64,000 nucleotides of DNA from a virus: IMG/VR virus record IMGVR_UViG_3300042549_009448, positions 62,001 to 126,000 of that record; one strand, 5' to 3'. Shown here piece by piece: positions 25,535 through 34,038 of this stretch (position 1 is the first letter of the stretch; every line of letters starts with the position of its first letter). The notes under the pieces are model-generated. The model saw only the letters and a program-made list of their open reading frames with translations, did no database searches and had not been told where the DNA came from. Both the position numbers and the translations under genes were made by a program.

Positions 25535-27088
25535 TTATCTGTTATTTTGTTCTTTTATAAAATCTGCGAATCCCAATACGGATGAAGACTTCTTCTTTTT
25601 CTTTTTAGTATTGCCACCAAGCGAAACGAATTTATCGCCTGAGCCTATCGTATTTTGAGTCGGTGGAGTGATTGGTCCCATTGAGCCTATTGAGCCTGGA
25701 ACCTGTGGAGTAACTCCAGGGGCTTCGCCTTCCTCAGTAACTGCTTTAGGTTTGGGTTCGTCAACTACCGATGTGTCTAAGATAAAGAGTCTAGAGTAAG
25801 CATCCGCTTTCATTTCGCCTTCTCTGCCCTTAACCGCTTTACCTACTGCCTTCGCTGTAGTATTCAAAGTTTTAGCATACAGCGTATGTAGGTGTTTACC
25901 GGTTTTAGCAAACGCTTGACCGGCTGCCGTATTTCCTGTAGTATCTTCTCCAAATACAAGTCCCATTAGTGCTTGAGAAGCTTTTCTGAACTTCATTATC
26001 TTTGTATCATCTGCGATCTGCTTTCCTGTAACCGGTAGAGCAGTTCTTTCATATAATGGTAATTTCTTATCGAAATCATAATGAATTCCCTTGTATTTCT
26101 TGGTTTCAAATTCTTTGCTTTTGGCTCTTTCGATAAGACTCTTTTGAATTCCATCAACCATTTTAACTAAGTATTCTTTAGCTTCGTCAGATACGTCCGG
26201 AAATCCGTTAATACTCACCTTTAGCGCATTTGCTTCTCGGATAATATCGGCTTCATTTGTCCAGTTTGTGTATTGAAATTGAAAGATTCTTCTAATTATA
26301 GATGCAGTGTTCTTGTTAATGAATAGTCCGCTTTTTAGGTCAGCTGAGGTGCCAGCTCCCAATTTTGCGTCTATTTTAGCCTCATATTCTTTGTCTGCTG
26401 CTTGGATACCTGAAGTAAGTTCATCAGACATGTCGTCCGTGATTACCTCGGCTGTGTGAATTGCATCAAATACTTCGGTTGCTGCTTCTTTTTGGGCTTC
26501 CTCAGTTTCGGCCTGTTCAAAGTTAGCATAGGCTTGTTGTGCTATTTTGGCTGGAATTTTAATCTTTAAAGAGAATGCCTCAGCTAAATCATCCTGCACC
26601 TTTTTAATCGTTTCGTAAATTTCTCCGCTAAAATCAGTTGTGCCTTTGCTGTCTAACTTAGCATAAATCTTTTCAAGAACATGAATCCTTGCAACAAACG
26701 TAAAAATCTTACGACTTATTTCTTCGATTTCAACCTCATTGACTTCCTTTTTAGATAGGGCCTCTTCTAGGTTTTTACGGAATTCTGCAACTCTCTCGGT
26801 CAAGTAAGCGAAATAACTGTCTAAAACCGCTTTCATTTTTGGATTACCGAAGTACCGGTCAAACGCCGGATCGTCCAGTTTCGAATTTAGATCGTCCTCG
26901 CCCATTGCAAAAAGAGCGTCCAATAATCTATTAAGCATTTCGTTAGGATCCTCCTTGCTCTTGCCGTCTTCGCTGCCGGATTTCCGATCCTTGTCCACCA
27001 AGTTATCAATCTGACCTCCGATTTGGATGAGATCCGCTTCTAGAATCAGGCTTTGAATTGACTGCAGTCTTTTTACTTTTAAAAACAT
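25535..27088 (-). CDS. Large putative internal virion protein with tag-like sequences at both ends
   Basis: 517 residues from ATG at 27088, chosen because it lies 1 nt after the upstream stop and because a TTG start at 27136 would overlap it. The N-terminus MFLKVKRLQSIQSLILEAD has an [LI]-L-E|A protease site. The body is predicted mostly helical and charged. A Pro/Gly-rich linker (about 450-495) and poly-Lys lead to the C-terminal SSSVLGFADFIKEQNNR, a full match to the tag. No enzymatic motif seen. Probably a head-interior or ejection protein (inference). Confidence 0.6.
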   Translation of the reverse strand: MFLKVKRLQSIQSLILEADLIQIGGQIDNLVDKDRKSGSEDGKSKEDPNEMLNRLLDALFAMGEDDLNSKLDDPAFDRYFGNPKMKAVLDSYFAYLTERVAEFRKNLEEALSKKEVNEVEIEEISRKIFTFVARIHVLEKIYAKLDSKGTTDFSGEIYETIKKVQDDLAEAFSLKIKIPAKIAQQAYANFEQAETEEAQKEAATEVFDAIHTAEVITDDMSDELTSGIQAADKEYEAKIDAKLGAGTSADLKSGLFINKNTASIIRRIFQFQYTNWTNEADIIREANALKVSINGFPDVSDEAKEYLVKMVDGIQKSLIERAKSKEFETKKYKGIHYDFDKKLPLYERTALPVTGKQIADDTKIMKFRKASQALMGLVFGEDTTGNTAAGQAFAKTGKHLHTLYAKTLNTTAKAVGKAVKGREGEMKADAYSRLFILDTSVVDEPKPKAVTEEGEAPGVTPQVPGSIGSMGPITPPTQNTIGSGDKFVSLGGNTKKKKKKSSSVLGFADFIKEQNNR

Positions 27089-27089
27089 A

Positions 27090-27545
27090 TTAGGCTTCAA
27101 ATTGTAGTAAATATTTAGTCTTGTTAACTGAATCAAGTATTTCGTCAGTTAAATTGAATAGTTCTGAATCTTTATCCCTATCGAATAGCTCGCAGAAAGT
27201 CCCTCTAAGAGTAACTTCTACCATGTCGAAAAATTCACCAACTGCCATTTCGTAATCGCATACTTCAATGGATGCTTCTCCGAATTTTAATTTGTCCTTT
27301 CCGTATTTACCGGCAATCGCTTCAACGATTGTGTCCATTTGACCAATGAAACCCTCGTAAAACTCACCATAATGACGGTGTTCTCTGTCATAACGAGTCT
27401 GCCAGTGAATTATTTTAGCCTGATCGGCAATTTGCATTAATGATAGCATGAAGTACGCAATTGATACGTTTTGAGATTCTCCAGCTCCAGGTAGTTCTTC
27501 TAGTCCAAACATTATTTGTTGTGTGTTTTTTGTGACTTTTGCCAT
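27090..27545 (-). CDS. Ferritin/Dps-like phage protein
   Basis: 151 residues. The helix containing IADQAKIIHWQTRYDREHRH followed by YGEFYEGFIGQMDTIVEAIAG matches the Dps/ferritin-like pattern (HWxT, then E/D-x-x-x-D ligands one helix turn apart). In T4-type phages this group is annotated as DUF5856 or Dps-like, of unknown role. It may protect or bind DNA, or sequester iron. Last codons touch the next gene start. Confidence 0.6.
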   Translation of the reverse strand: MAKVTKNTQQIMFGLEELPGAGESQNVSIAYFMLSLMQIADQAKIIHWQTRYDREHRHYGEFYEGFIGQMDTIVEAIAGKYGKDKLKFGEASIEVCDYEMAVGEFFDMVEVTLRGTFCELFDRDKDSELFNLTDEILDSVNKTKYLLQFEA

Positions 27546-27694
27546 TTAGAAAATGGAGTTACCCAAAAATCCCGGTTCACGTTCTTTTTCAAGTAATCGT
27601 AAACGTCATTTCCGGCAGGGTGTTGTAATACAGCGTTTCGTAAAGGTTCTTTGCCCTTACGATAATTGTCTAAATTTTTAAACGATTTTTCCAT
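27512..27694 (-). CDS. Small basic protein, function unknown
   Basis: 60 residues, basic and aromatic (KNVNRDFWVTPFSKWQKSQK), overlapping the ferritin-like gene by 34 nt. A late-type box begins only 6 nt before its ATG. First gene of the minus operon running to 23.2 kb. No family recognised. Confidence 0.5.
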   Translation of the reverse strand: MEKSFKNLDNYRKGKEPLRNAVLQHPAGNDVYDYLKKNVNRDFWVTPFSKWQKSQKTHNK

Positions 27695-27699
27695 CTAGG

Positions 27700-27709
27700 T
27701 TATTTATTA
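27700..27709 (-). promoter_or_regulatory. Late-type promoter at head of 27.7-23.2 kb operon
   Basis: TAATAAATAA on the minus strand, ending about 6 nt before the ATG at 27694, so a transcript from it would be nearly leaderless for that gene. It could equally be an A-rich translation signal. Confidence 0.35.
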
Positions 27710-27764
27710 AACGTCACCATCATTCTTTCAAGAGAGCCGGTTAAAACTTTATCAGTTGGAGCGA

Positions 27765-27770
27765 TATAAT
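27765..27770 (+). promoter_or_regulatory. TATAAT-type promoter
   Basis: TATAAT followed by TACTAAACAC on the plus strand, about 28 nt before the phosphoesterase ATG, in the divergent gap. It is a different class from the TATAAATA boxes and suggests early or middle expression. Confidence 0.4.
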
Positions 27771-27798
27771 TACTAAACACTAAAAACTGTAATTACTG

Positions 27799-29370
27799 AT
27801 GAAGTTTGAAGAATTAACAAAGGACGAAGTCCAATCAATATCAGACCTTTACTGGAATAAAGATTTAAGTTGGGATACCCGAATGAAACAGCTAAGCGAA
27901 TACATTGGAAAATCCGAAAGAACTGTTCAAAAATGGTTAGCTAAGTTATGCATAACCGAGAGCGCGGTTCAAGAATCTCCGCAGTTAATAAAGGCTCGCG
28001 AACGTAAGTTCAATAAGAAAAAGAAACGATTCATTATCACCTGGGCTCAAAATGATACCCCAGCTCATGAAGAATTCATTTCTAATCTTGAAGTATACGC
28101 TCAATACATAGATGCAGACATCCATGTCATTGCTGGCAGATATAAAAACCCAACCTCAGTATTCTCTGATAAGAATTACGAAACCTGGTCAGAAAGAATC
28201 TCTGCCTACCTAGATGCAAATCGCCATGAAGTTCACAAGCACATGTGGATCATGTCAGACGTTAAGATTCAGCCAACTGCTGTTGATCCAATGACTGGCC
28301 TACAGGGCATGAGCGGCATTAATTCTTGCGTGTTCGGCTCTCCTAAAGTTCATTTGGAAACTATTCCGGTTTTGGAAGGTAACTTACCGAAGATGATGAT
28401 GACTACTGGTGCCTGCACAGTTAAGAATTACACCGACTCGAAATCCGGTAAAAAGGGAGAATTCCACCATACACTCGGTTTTGTCGTTGTTGAGATAAAG
28501 GATTCAACTACCTTTTTTGCTCGTCAAGTGACCGCAACTGATGATGGAGACTTTACTGACCTATTTAACAGAGTTAATTACAATGAGGACCGTGAACAGA
28601 GTGAAATTTCAAAAGTTACGTCGGTGGCAGCAGCGATTCTTGGAGACCTTCACTACGGTCAACACGATGAGAGGGTAATCAAAAAGACACTAGAACTTTT
28701 TGAAAAACTTCAACCTGATAACGTTATTCTACATGATGTGTTTGACGGACTTTCAATAAATCATCACGAAAGCAAGGATCCATTCATTCAATACCAACGT
28801 GAAGTGGACGGCTCCAATTCCCTAAAGAAGGAAGTTGATGCAATGTTGACTGGCCTAGAGGCTTTTTCAAAATACAATGTGTCAGTTGTTCGCAGCAATC
28901 ACGATGATTTCTTAGATCGTTGGTTAAAATCAACTGACTGGCGAAAAGCAAACACTCTAAAGAATTCTTTGGAATACATGGAATACAGTGCTCTGCTCTT
29001 GAGGGGAGATGCGCCAAATGGAGTCATTCCTTATCTAATCAATCGTAAGTTTCCGCAATTTAAAACTTTGGGACGTAGCGACAGTTTAGTGGTTAACGGT
29101 TGGGAACTTGCTCAACACGGAGATGTTGGATCAAACGGTTCTAGAGGTTCTCTATTACAGTTTAGAAAGTTGAATACTAAAATAGTCGTTGGTCACTACC
29201 ATTCCCCTGGTCGTAAGGACGGCGCGCTAGCTGTCGGCACTTCAACTAAATTAAGAGTTAACTATAATGTTGGCCCAAGCGGATGGCTCCAATCACATGT
29301 AATCATTCATCATGATAGTAAAGCGCAACATGTTAATTTCATTAAGGGCGAATTCACGACACTATCCTAA
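27799..29370 (+). CDS. HTH - calcineurin-like phosphoesterase fusion
   Basis: 523 residues. Residues 1-50 form a helix-turn-helix (MKQLSEYIGKSERTVQKWL). From about residue 280 the calcineurin-type metallophosphoesterase motifs appear in order: AILGDLHYGQHD, VILHDVFDG, VVRSNHDDF, WELAQHGDVG and IVVGHYHSPGR, giving all expected Asp/His/Asn metal ligands. The middle (about 65-250) is unassigned. The enzyme should hydrolyse a phosphodiester, possibly DNA or RNA, directed by the HTH. It has its own TATAAT-type promoter, suggesting non-late expression. Confidence 0.85.
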   Translation: MKFEELTKDEVQSISDLYWNKDLSWDTRMKQLSEYIGKSERTVQKWLAKLCITESAVQESPQLIKARERKFNKKKKRFIITWAQNDTPAHEEFISNLEVYAQYIDADIHVIAGRYKNPTSVFSDKNYETWSERISAYLDANRHEVHKHMWIMSDVKIQPTAVDPMTGLQGMSGINSCVFGSPKVHLETIPVLEGNLPKMMMTTGACTVKNYTDSKSGKKGEFHHTLGFVVVEIKDSTTFFARQVTATDDGDFTDLFNRVNYNEDREQSEISKVTSVAAAILGDLHYGQHDERVIKKTLELFEKLQPDNVILHDVFDGLSINHHESKDPFIQYQREVDGSNSLKKEVDAMLTGLEAFSKYNVSVVRSNHDDFLDRWLKSTDWRKANTLKNSLEYMEYSALLLRGDAPNGVIPYLINRKFPQFKTLGRSDSLVVNGWELAQHGDVGSNGSRGSLLQFRKLNTKIVVGHYHSPGRKDGALAVGTSTKLRVNYNVGPSGWLQSHVIIHHDSKAQHVNFIKGEFTTLS

Positions 29371-29385
29371 AAAAGACTTGCAGTC

Positions 29386-29979
29386 ATGCAAAAAGAATTA
29401 GTTATTGCAACTCGAGATAGAGACTATCATTGGATTACTCAACTCGATCGATCAATTAGGGTCTCAGTTTACAGTAAATCAATTGAGCCTAGGCACCCAC
29501 TTGAAATTCATTTGGGAGATATTCTTGGCAGATGCGTTCACTCTTTCTTCTATCATATAGTTGACCGGTACGATTCACTTGCAGATTACACTTTCTTTGC
29601 TCAAGATTATCCATTCGACCATGTTGTAAATTATATAGATTTAATTAACGGAGACTTTTTAAATTGGACGGCCGATGCCATATATCAAAATGGGGAAATT
29701 TGGTTTTTTAATACGGAGTATAGAAGAATCTTGGAGACAGATAAATTCGGAAATCCTCATCATATCGGTGGTTTAGAACTAGAACCGGTTTGGTCAAAAA
29801 TATTTTCTGAACCTTGCCCAGAGAGCCTTGGCTTTGTAGCTGCTGGCCATTTTTGTGCTTCTCGAAAGCACATCCATAAGAAACCAAAGGAATTCTATGA
29901 AAAGATTCTTAGAATTCTAGAGGAGGATCCACTTTCGCCATGGTGCATTGAACGTTTTGAAATTTACATATTCACATAA
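29386..29979 (+). CDS. DUF3431-like glycosyltransferase-type protein
   Basis: 197 residues. Contains LGDILGRCVHSFFYHIVDRY, then DYTFFAQDYPFDHVVNYID and GFVAAGHFCASRKHIHKKPK. This is the motif order of DUF3431 proteins, in which an E-x-x-x-[YF]-x-x-x-I-x-x-x-Y-D helix precedes an F-x-Q-x-x-P strand. Such proteins often sit in glycan loci. Here it is separate from the main glycan island, downstream of the phosphoesterase by 15 nt, and ends at a terminator. Confidence 0.65.
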   Translation: MQKELVIATRDRDYHWITQLDRSIRVSVYSKSIEPRHPLEIHLGDILGRCVHSFFYHIVDRYDSLADYTFFAQDYPFDHVVNYIDLINGDFLNWTADAIYQNGEIWFFNTEYRRILETDKFGNPHHIGGLELEPVWSKIFSEPCPESLGFVAAGHFCASRKHIHKKPKEFYEKILRILEEDPLSPWCIERFEIYIFT

Positions 29980-30010
29980 AAAAAGCTCCGAAAGGAGCTT
30001 TTTCTTTTTT
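29978..30010. terminator. Bidirectional rho-independent terminator
   Basis: Stem AAAAGCTCC / GGAGCTTTT with GAAA tetraloop at 29981-30002. A-tract and T-tract on opposite sides allow use from both strands. It separates the plus-strand DUF3431 gene from the minus-strand holin-like gene. Confidence 0.88.
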
Positions 30011-30097
30011 AATATATATCTTCTTGATAACCCCCGTAAAAAAGTCCTAGATAAACCACATTAAATCGGGAAGCCAGTGTTTCATTTTTAGTTTCCA

Positions 30098-30427
30098 TTA
30101 TTTATTGTCTTTTTTGTTTTGGTCTCCGTTAGTTTCAACACCTTCCTTTGTTCCGAAGTAATAAGAGAAAATCATAAGGACCAATGTTTTAATCAAATCG
30201 AATAACTGAGCGTTTTGTTCGTCACTGAGTAACTTAACCTGCCAAGCGATTACCTTATCAACAACGAACAACGCAACCAACGAGGTGAATACTAGTAGTA
30301 TAAATCGAACCAATATTTCCTGTGTATGTGTTGCAAACATTTTATTAACGTAATAGACTGACCCGCCTATTACACACAAACCCAATAGGATTCCCATTAT
30401 CATTACAATTCCGCCTTCTGAAAACAT
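30098..30427 (-). CDS. Small membrane protein, holin candidate
   Basis: 109 residues. Two clear membrane segments (about 8-30 and 40-62), a possible third (about 78-93: LFDLIKTLVLMIFSYYFGTK), and a charged Asn/Lys-rich tail. The YYFGTKEG ending after a hydrophobic helix is reminiscent of phage holin-type proteins. No endolysin is visible nearby, so the assignment stays tentative. Confidence 0.45.
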   Translation of the reverse strand: MFSEGGIVMIMGILLGLCVIGGSVYYVNKMFATHTQEILVRFILLVFTSLVALFVVDKVIAWQVKLLSDEQNAQLFDLIKTLVLMIFSYYFGTKEGVETNGDQNKKDNK

Positions 30428-30453
30428 ATTTAAGTTGTAATTATTTTAGTAAG

Positions 30454-32346
30454 TTATAGTATTCTTTGAAATGTTTTATGCGCTTCAATATGTATTATTG
30501 GTTCGGGATAGGATTCATCTGTTTCATTAGTAGTCACATTAGGATGATTAATACTCTCAGTTATTGATTCCATTAAATCCTTATTTAGGTTATAGAATTC
30601 TGAATGGACTGATGACGGCGTGTATTCCTTATAGGTACCGTAATTCTTTTCTTTTATTGAATTTAAGATTGTCTCCGATACTGAGTCTAGTGCAATTTCA
30701 ATCAGTTTAGTATCTCTTTTAATATTCAAGTTTCTTGATCTTTTCTTAGCCAATTCAAGTTGTAAAGCAATATCTTTTATTCTACTAGGCTCTGCTGCAA
30801 TTGACAGCGGTTCGTATTGAGGTTTAATTGATTTAAGAATACTCTCAACGTTTCCATCACTGATCACTACGTGTCCTGTAATATTCTGAGCATCGCTTGC
30901 TGCTAATTTATTAAGCGCATTATTTAGGGTTTCCTTTTTAAATGGAAATTGTTTTGTCTGTTTGCCTGGATGAATGCAGACCAGAAGGGTTGGTACTCCA
31001 GTTTTTTCAGTTAATGCCTTTGCTGTTTTGCTATGGCCTTTGTGGATTGGCTGAAATTCTGAGATTAACAAATTTACCTTTTTAACTTTACGCTGCTCTC
31101 CCTGTTCTAAATCATAAGTTTCGAAATAGCCTGGAGCCTTTTCATCTCCAACGAATTCGCTAAACGACGGAAAGTAATTCTCGTATAGTTTTTCTCCCAT
31201 TGCAACCTGATTTAATTTCTCGATTTGGGAAATGAGATTAGCTTTCATTGACTCCGTAAATATCGGAGAGCTGATTTTAACCTTCTTTTTACGGAATGTA
31301 TTAACAAAAACTCTGTATATTTCTTTGTAGTTAGGATTCTCTTGTAGGATAGGTATGACGATCGGATCGTTTACTAAGTCCGAGTTAATGTCAAATTCTT
31401 CACGTTTCAAGAAATCTGGAACTTGAATATCAAGATCGCTGTACTTGTCTCCATATTCATGAATGAATTCTACGAATAGATGATTAAGCAGAGATACAAA
31501 TCTCTCTTCAACCGTTTCTCCAGAAATGGTGAATGCTCGTAGGTCCGAAAGTCTGTAACTCTCAATGAAATTCATTAAGTCGCTCACGATTATCCAAATG
31601 TAATCATCGCTCTTTTTACCAACTTGAGGTTTAGGTAAGTTCTTTGAATTATCGTAGAATACTGGATCCACTAATTTGGCCAGTACTGCCGAATCGTCCA
31701 TTGTTGATTCGGCATCGTAGAATCTAAATACAACTTCATCGATCGAACGATCGTCCACCGAATTTTGAGAATTTTCATCGACTGTTGGGCTAAGTATCGA
31801 TATGAGATGCTTAGTGAATGATTCGGTCTTAAACTTCTCCGATAGCTTTTCCAATGGGGTAAAAATGAACTCTTGGATCTTTACTTGCTGATCTTCAGAC
31901 AACTTTCCTTGGAAAAGAATCGCTGGCTGATTAACGTTTAGGGAGCCTGCCCATTTATTAAGTTCTTCCCTGTCGTGAATTACGCTAGCCGTTTGATAGT
32001 TCTCATCTAGGACTTTAATGTGGCTTATTGTTAGCGGATTCGCTCTACCTGGGGTATAATCGAATCCAAATACATAATTTTCAGGTAATGATTTTACGGT
32101 ATCACTCCCAAGGCTCTCAAAATGTTTAACGCCCGGTTCGTAGTACTTACTAAGAACCCGGTCGATGTAGCTAATTTTGCTGTCCTTTTTAAAGAAATTA
32201 AATTTATCTGTACTTGCATCTCTTTTTGCACCAAAGTAGGCGCCTTCTATTTTTTCGTTAATGATGACGGTTTTATTAAGGAGATTCTCCAAGAACTCCT
32301 TGCCACGCTTTTCATAAACGTCTCTTAAATGTGATAGTCCTGCCAT
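30454..32346 (-). CDS. Ligase-like domain fused to HxGH nucleotidyltransferase
   Basis: 630 residues. The N-terminal region has VIINEKIEGAYFGAKRD with Lys32 in the K-x-x-G setting of nucleotidyltransferase motif I, as in T4 Rnl2-type RNA ligases (EKxxGxxF), then YVFGFDYTPG and DEVVFRFYD in the place of motifs III and IV. I could not find a convincing motif V. The C-terminal domain (about 425-600) has LISEFQPIHKGHSKTAKAL, the H-x-G-H signature of cytidylyltransferase/NMNAT enzymes, and TPSSVHSEF as the likely second phosphate motif. It sits in an operon with a P-loop kinase and an HAD phosphatase, suggesting nucleic-acid end repair or nucleotide metabolism. Confidence 0.55.
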   Translation of the reverse strand: MAGLSHLRDVYEKRGKEFLENLLNKTVIINEKIEGAYFGAKRDASTDKFNFFKKDSKISYIDRVLSKYYEPGVKHFESLGSDTVKSLPENYVFGFDYTPGRANPLTISHIKVLDENYQTASVIHDREELNKWAGSLNVNQPAILFQGKLSEDQQVKIQEFIFTPLEKLSEKFKTESFTKHLISILSPTVDENSQNSVDDRSIDEVVFRFYDAESTMDDSAVLAKLVDPVFYDNSKNLPKPQVGKKSDDYIWIIVSDLMNFIESYRLSDLRAFTISGETVEERFVSLLNHLFVEFIHEYGDKYSDLDIQVPDFLKREEFDINSDLVNDPIVIPILQENPNYKEIYRVFVNTFRKKKVKISSPIFTESMKANLISQIEKLNQVAMGEKLYENYFPSFSEFVGDEKAPGYFETYDLEQGEQRKVKKVNLLISEFQPIHKGHSKTAKALTEKTGVPTLLVCIHPGKQTKQFPFKKETLNNALNKLAASDAQNITGHVVISDGNVESILKSIKPQYEPLSIAAEPSRIKDIALQLELAKKRSRNLNIKRDTKLIEIALDSVSETILNSIKEKNYGTYKEYTPSSVHSEFYNLNKDLMESITESINHPNVTTNETDESYPEPIIHIEAHKTFQRIL

Positions 32347-32351
32347 ATTTG

Positions 32352-32360
32352 TTATTTATT
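32352..32360 (-). promoter_or_regulatory. Late-type box before ligase-like gene
   Basis: AATAAATAA on the minus strand, overlapping the kinase stop and only 6 nt from the next ATG. The position fits either a promoter with a leaderless transcript or an A-rich initiation signal. Confidence 0.3.
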
Positions 32361-32960
32361 AGGCTCAATGCCCAATAGCTTGCAGCATTCATGATTAAAT
32401 GAAACTACTGACGTTTGATCAAAGTGATTGAAAACGAAACTTAGGCCGTTATTTTTAGTAGTATCGGAAAGGTCTCTTAGCCCGGACTCTATTAAGTTAG
32501 CCATTAGCTCCTGTTCTTCAACCGTTGAGTGAGTGCCGTCCCAAGCGTCTTTGACTCTGCTTGAATCGCCAGTTTGACCAGCGACCGACACGACCAAAGT
32601 CTTGGAATTTTTATAGAGGTCAGAGCTTACAAGTTTAAGAAACTCAAGCTCAGCGTTACTTCGGTCTAGTCGCTTTCTCAGTATTGCCCAAGTATAAGCA
32701 GATATAGTAGCTCTATCAAATATCCAAATTTTATCCTTGTATTCGGGTCTTAGGTTCATTTCCATAATGGTCATGATGTTACCTAAGCTGAAATAGTGTA
32801 GTGCAGGAGTTGCATCAAGATCAACAAGATCAAGCTCCTTTACGTGATTCGCAAAATAGAACTTATAGTACTCGATTCTAGGATCCTTGTGAGTTTCAAT
32901 GAACTGATTAATTAGGAACGTTTTGCCTGAGCCCCTGGCGCCTTCTATAAATAATATCAT
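32352..32960 (-). CDS. P-loop kinase
   Basis: 202 residues. Walker A MILFIEGARGSGKTFLINQF at the very N-terminus, then DKIWIFDRATISAYTW resembling the DR-x-x-x-S lid/acceptor strand of thymidylate-kinase-like or polynucleotide-kinase enzymes. The start overlaps the HAD gene stop by 4 nt. With the HAD partner this recalls a split T4 Pnkp (kinase plus 3'-phosphatase). Substrate (nucleotide or polynucleotide end) is unresolved. Confidence 0.7.
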   Translation of the reverse strand: MILFIEGARGSGKTFLINQFIETHKDPRIEYYKFYFANHVKELDLVDLDATPALHYFSLGNIMTIMEMNLRPEYKDKIWIFDRATISAYTWAILRKRLDRSNAELEFLKLVSSDLYKNSKTLVVSVAGQTGDSSRVKDAWDGTHSTVEEQELMANLIESGLRDLSDTTKNNGLSFVFNHFDQTSVVSFNHECCKLLGIEPNK

Positions 32961-33487
32961 AATAATTTTAATCTTTCTGATTCTGCAAATTCTGCTAGGG
33001 ATTTTGCAGAAGCCAAATTTATTTTAATGACTCTACTCTTATCAATAAACACGAAATCGACTTTAATGTTTAGGCCAATATCTAAAAAGTAAGAGGTGTA
33101 CTGGATGATTTCCCAAAGAGAATCCTCAAATATCGTAATTGACTCAGCGCCAACTGTTCTTATTAGGTCAATAACCGTCTCTGCTTTATCGCTGCCTCTT
33201 CCTAAAAAGTAGGTTTTATCGAACCTAATATTATACTCAGCAAGTAGGTCTAGAACCGCCGACTCACACTCTTTGACTCGATGAGTTACCAAGTAATTAA
33301 GACAGTCATCACCAGTTCTTTCGATTGTGTTGGCGATTCCCCTGATATTGAACTTCTTTGACAGCGATTCTGGCGAATCGAACCATTGATACGGTTCCAT
33401 GCCCTTTGCTTCGCTGCAAGTATAACCTGGCACCCTAAATAGTGTTTCGTCAAAATCGAATATATTAATGTGTGGTCCGTTTTCCAT
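32957..33487 (-). CDS. HAD-superfamily phosphatase
   Basis: 176 residues. HAD motifs: INIFDFDETLFRVPG (DxDxT-like motif I, nucleophile Asp), CLNYLVTHRVKE (motif II Thr), GRGSDKAETVIDLI (motif III Lys) and ESITIFEDSLWEI (motif IV acidic pair). The arrangement resembles nucleic-acid-repair HAD domains. Next to the P-loop kinase and ligase-like genes, a 3'-phosphatase role in RNA or DNA repair is plausible but unproven. Confidence 0.72.
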   Translation of the reverse strand: MENGPHINIFDFDETLFRVPGYTCSEAKGMEPYQWFDSPESLSKKFNIRGIANTIERTGDDCLNYLVTHRVKECESAVLDLLAEYNIRFDKTYFLGRGSDKAETVIDLIRTVGAESITIFEDSLWEIIQYTSYFLDIGLNIKVDFVFIDKSRVIKINLASAKSLAEFAESERLKLL

Positions 33488-33499
33488 ACGATATTTTAC

Positions 33500-33509
33500 T
33501 GATAAATAA
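33500..33509 (+). promoter_or_regulatory. Late-type promoter, plus strand
   Basis: GATAAATAAC, 30 nt before the ATG at 33539 in the divergent gap. A second A+T-rich box, TAATATACTAAATA, abuts the start. Confidence 0.4.
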
Positions 33510-33538
33510 CTTAGCAGTTTTATCTAATATACTAAATA

Positions 33539-34006
33539 ATGAACAGAGTACTCAGACATACGCGCGAACACATGGGCAACCGCTATCACCTAGTTAGGGA
33601 ATGCGTGCAGGCTCAAAAACCTTTCGCGATTTATAATTTCACTAATTCCAAGCAATATAACCAATTTCTTTACGATTTGGACAACTACGGTAAGCTCAGC
33701 TACGTTTTGCAGACAATTACTTCAGTTGACATGTCAAATCGAGTTAGGAGAGTCTTCCCAAGTATTTTTGTAACAAACGAAGGAACTGACATTAACCTAG
33801 ATCAATTCAAAGAAATGGTTAAGGGCTCAATCAAGCACTATAACTTAGACTCAATCGTATGCCTATACGATGGAGCCGTATCAGTTTTCTATAAGAACGG
33901 CGAACACCATGAAATTGGAAGCTCTCTGTACGCAAGTAGTAGCATTCAGGAGTTCAATAGCGATTTTTATCAAATCGAGGGCATCTATTATTGCTTTATC
34001 AGATAA
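33539..34006 (+). CDS. Unknown protein upstream of uvsY-uvsW
   Basis: 155 residues, basic N-terminus (MNRVLRHTREHMGNRYHLVR) and a mixed alpha/beta body with SIVCLYDGAVSVFYKNGEHH. I do not recognise it. It begins the plus-strand recombination/replication segment, so a DNA metabolism role is possible from context only. Confidence 0.5.
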   Translation: MNRVLRHTREHMGNRYHLVRECVQAQKPFAIYNFTNSKQYNQFLYDLDNYGKLSYVLQTITSVDMSNRVRRVFPSIFVTNEGTDINLDQFKEMVKGSIKHYNLDSIVCLYDGAVSVFYKNGEHHEIGSSLYASSSIQEFNSDFYQIEGIYYCFIR

Positions 34007-34038
34007 AACTTAGGTCAATATCTTGATAGAATATAAAG

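Noticed and set aside
27089-27136. Longer TTG start for the 25535-27088 protein
   Set aside because: It would overlap the upstream gene by 47 nt, and the ATG at 27088 directly after its stop restores the leader-like N-terminus.
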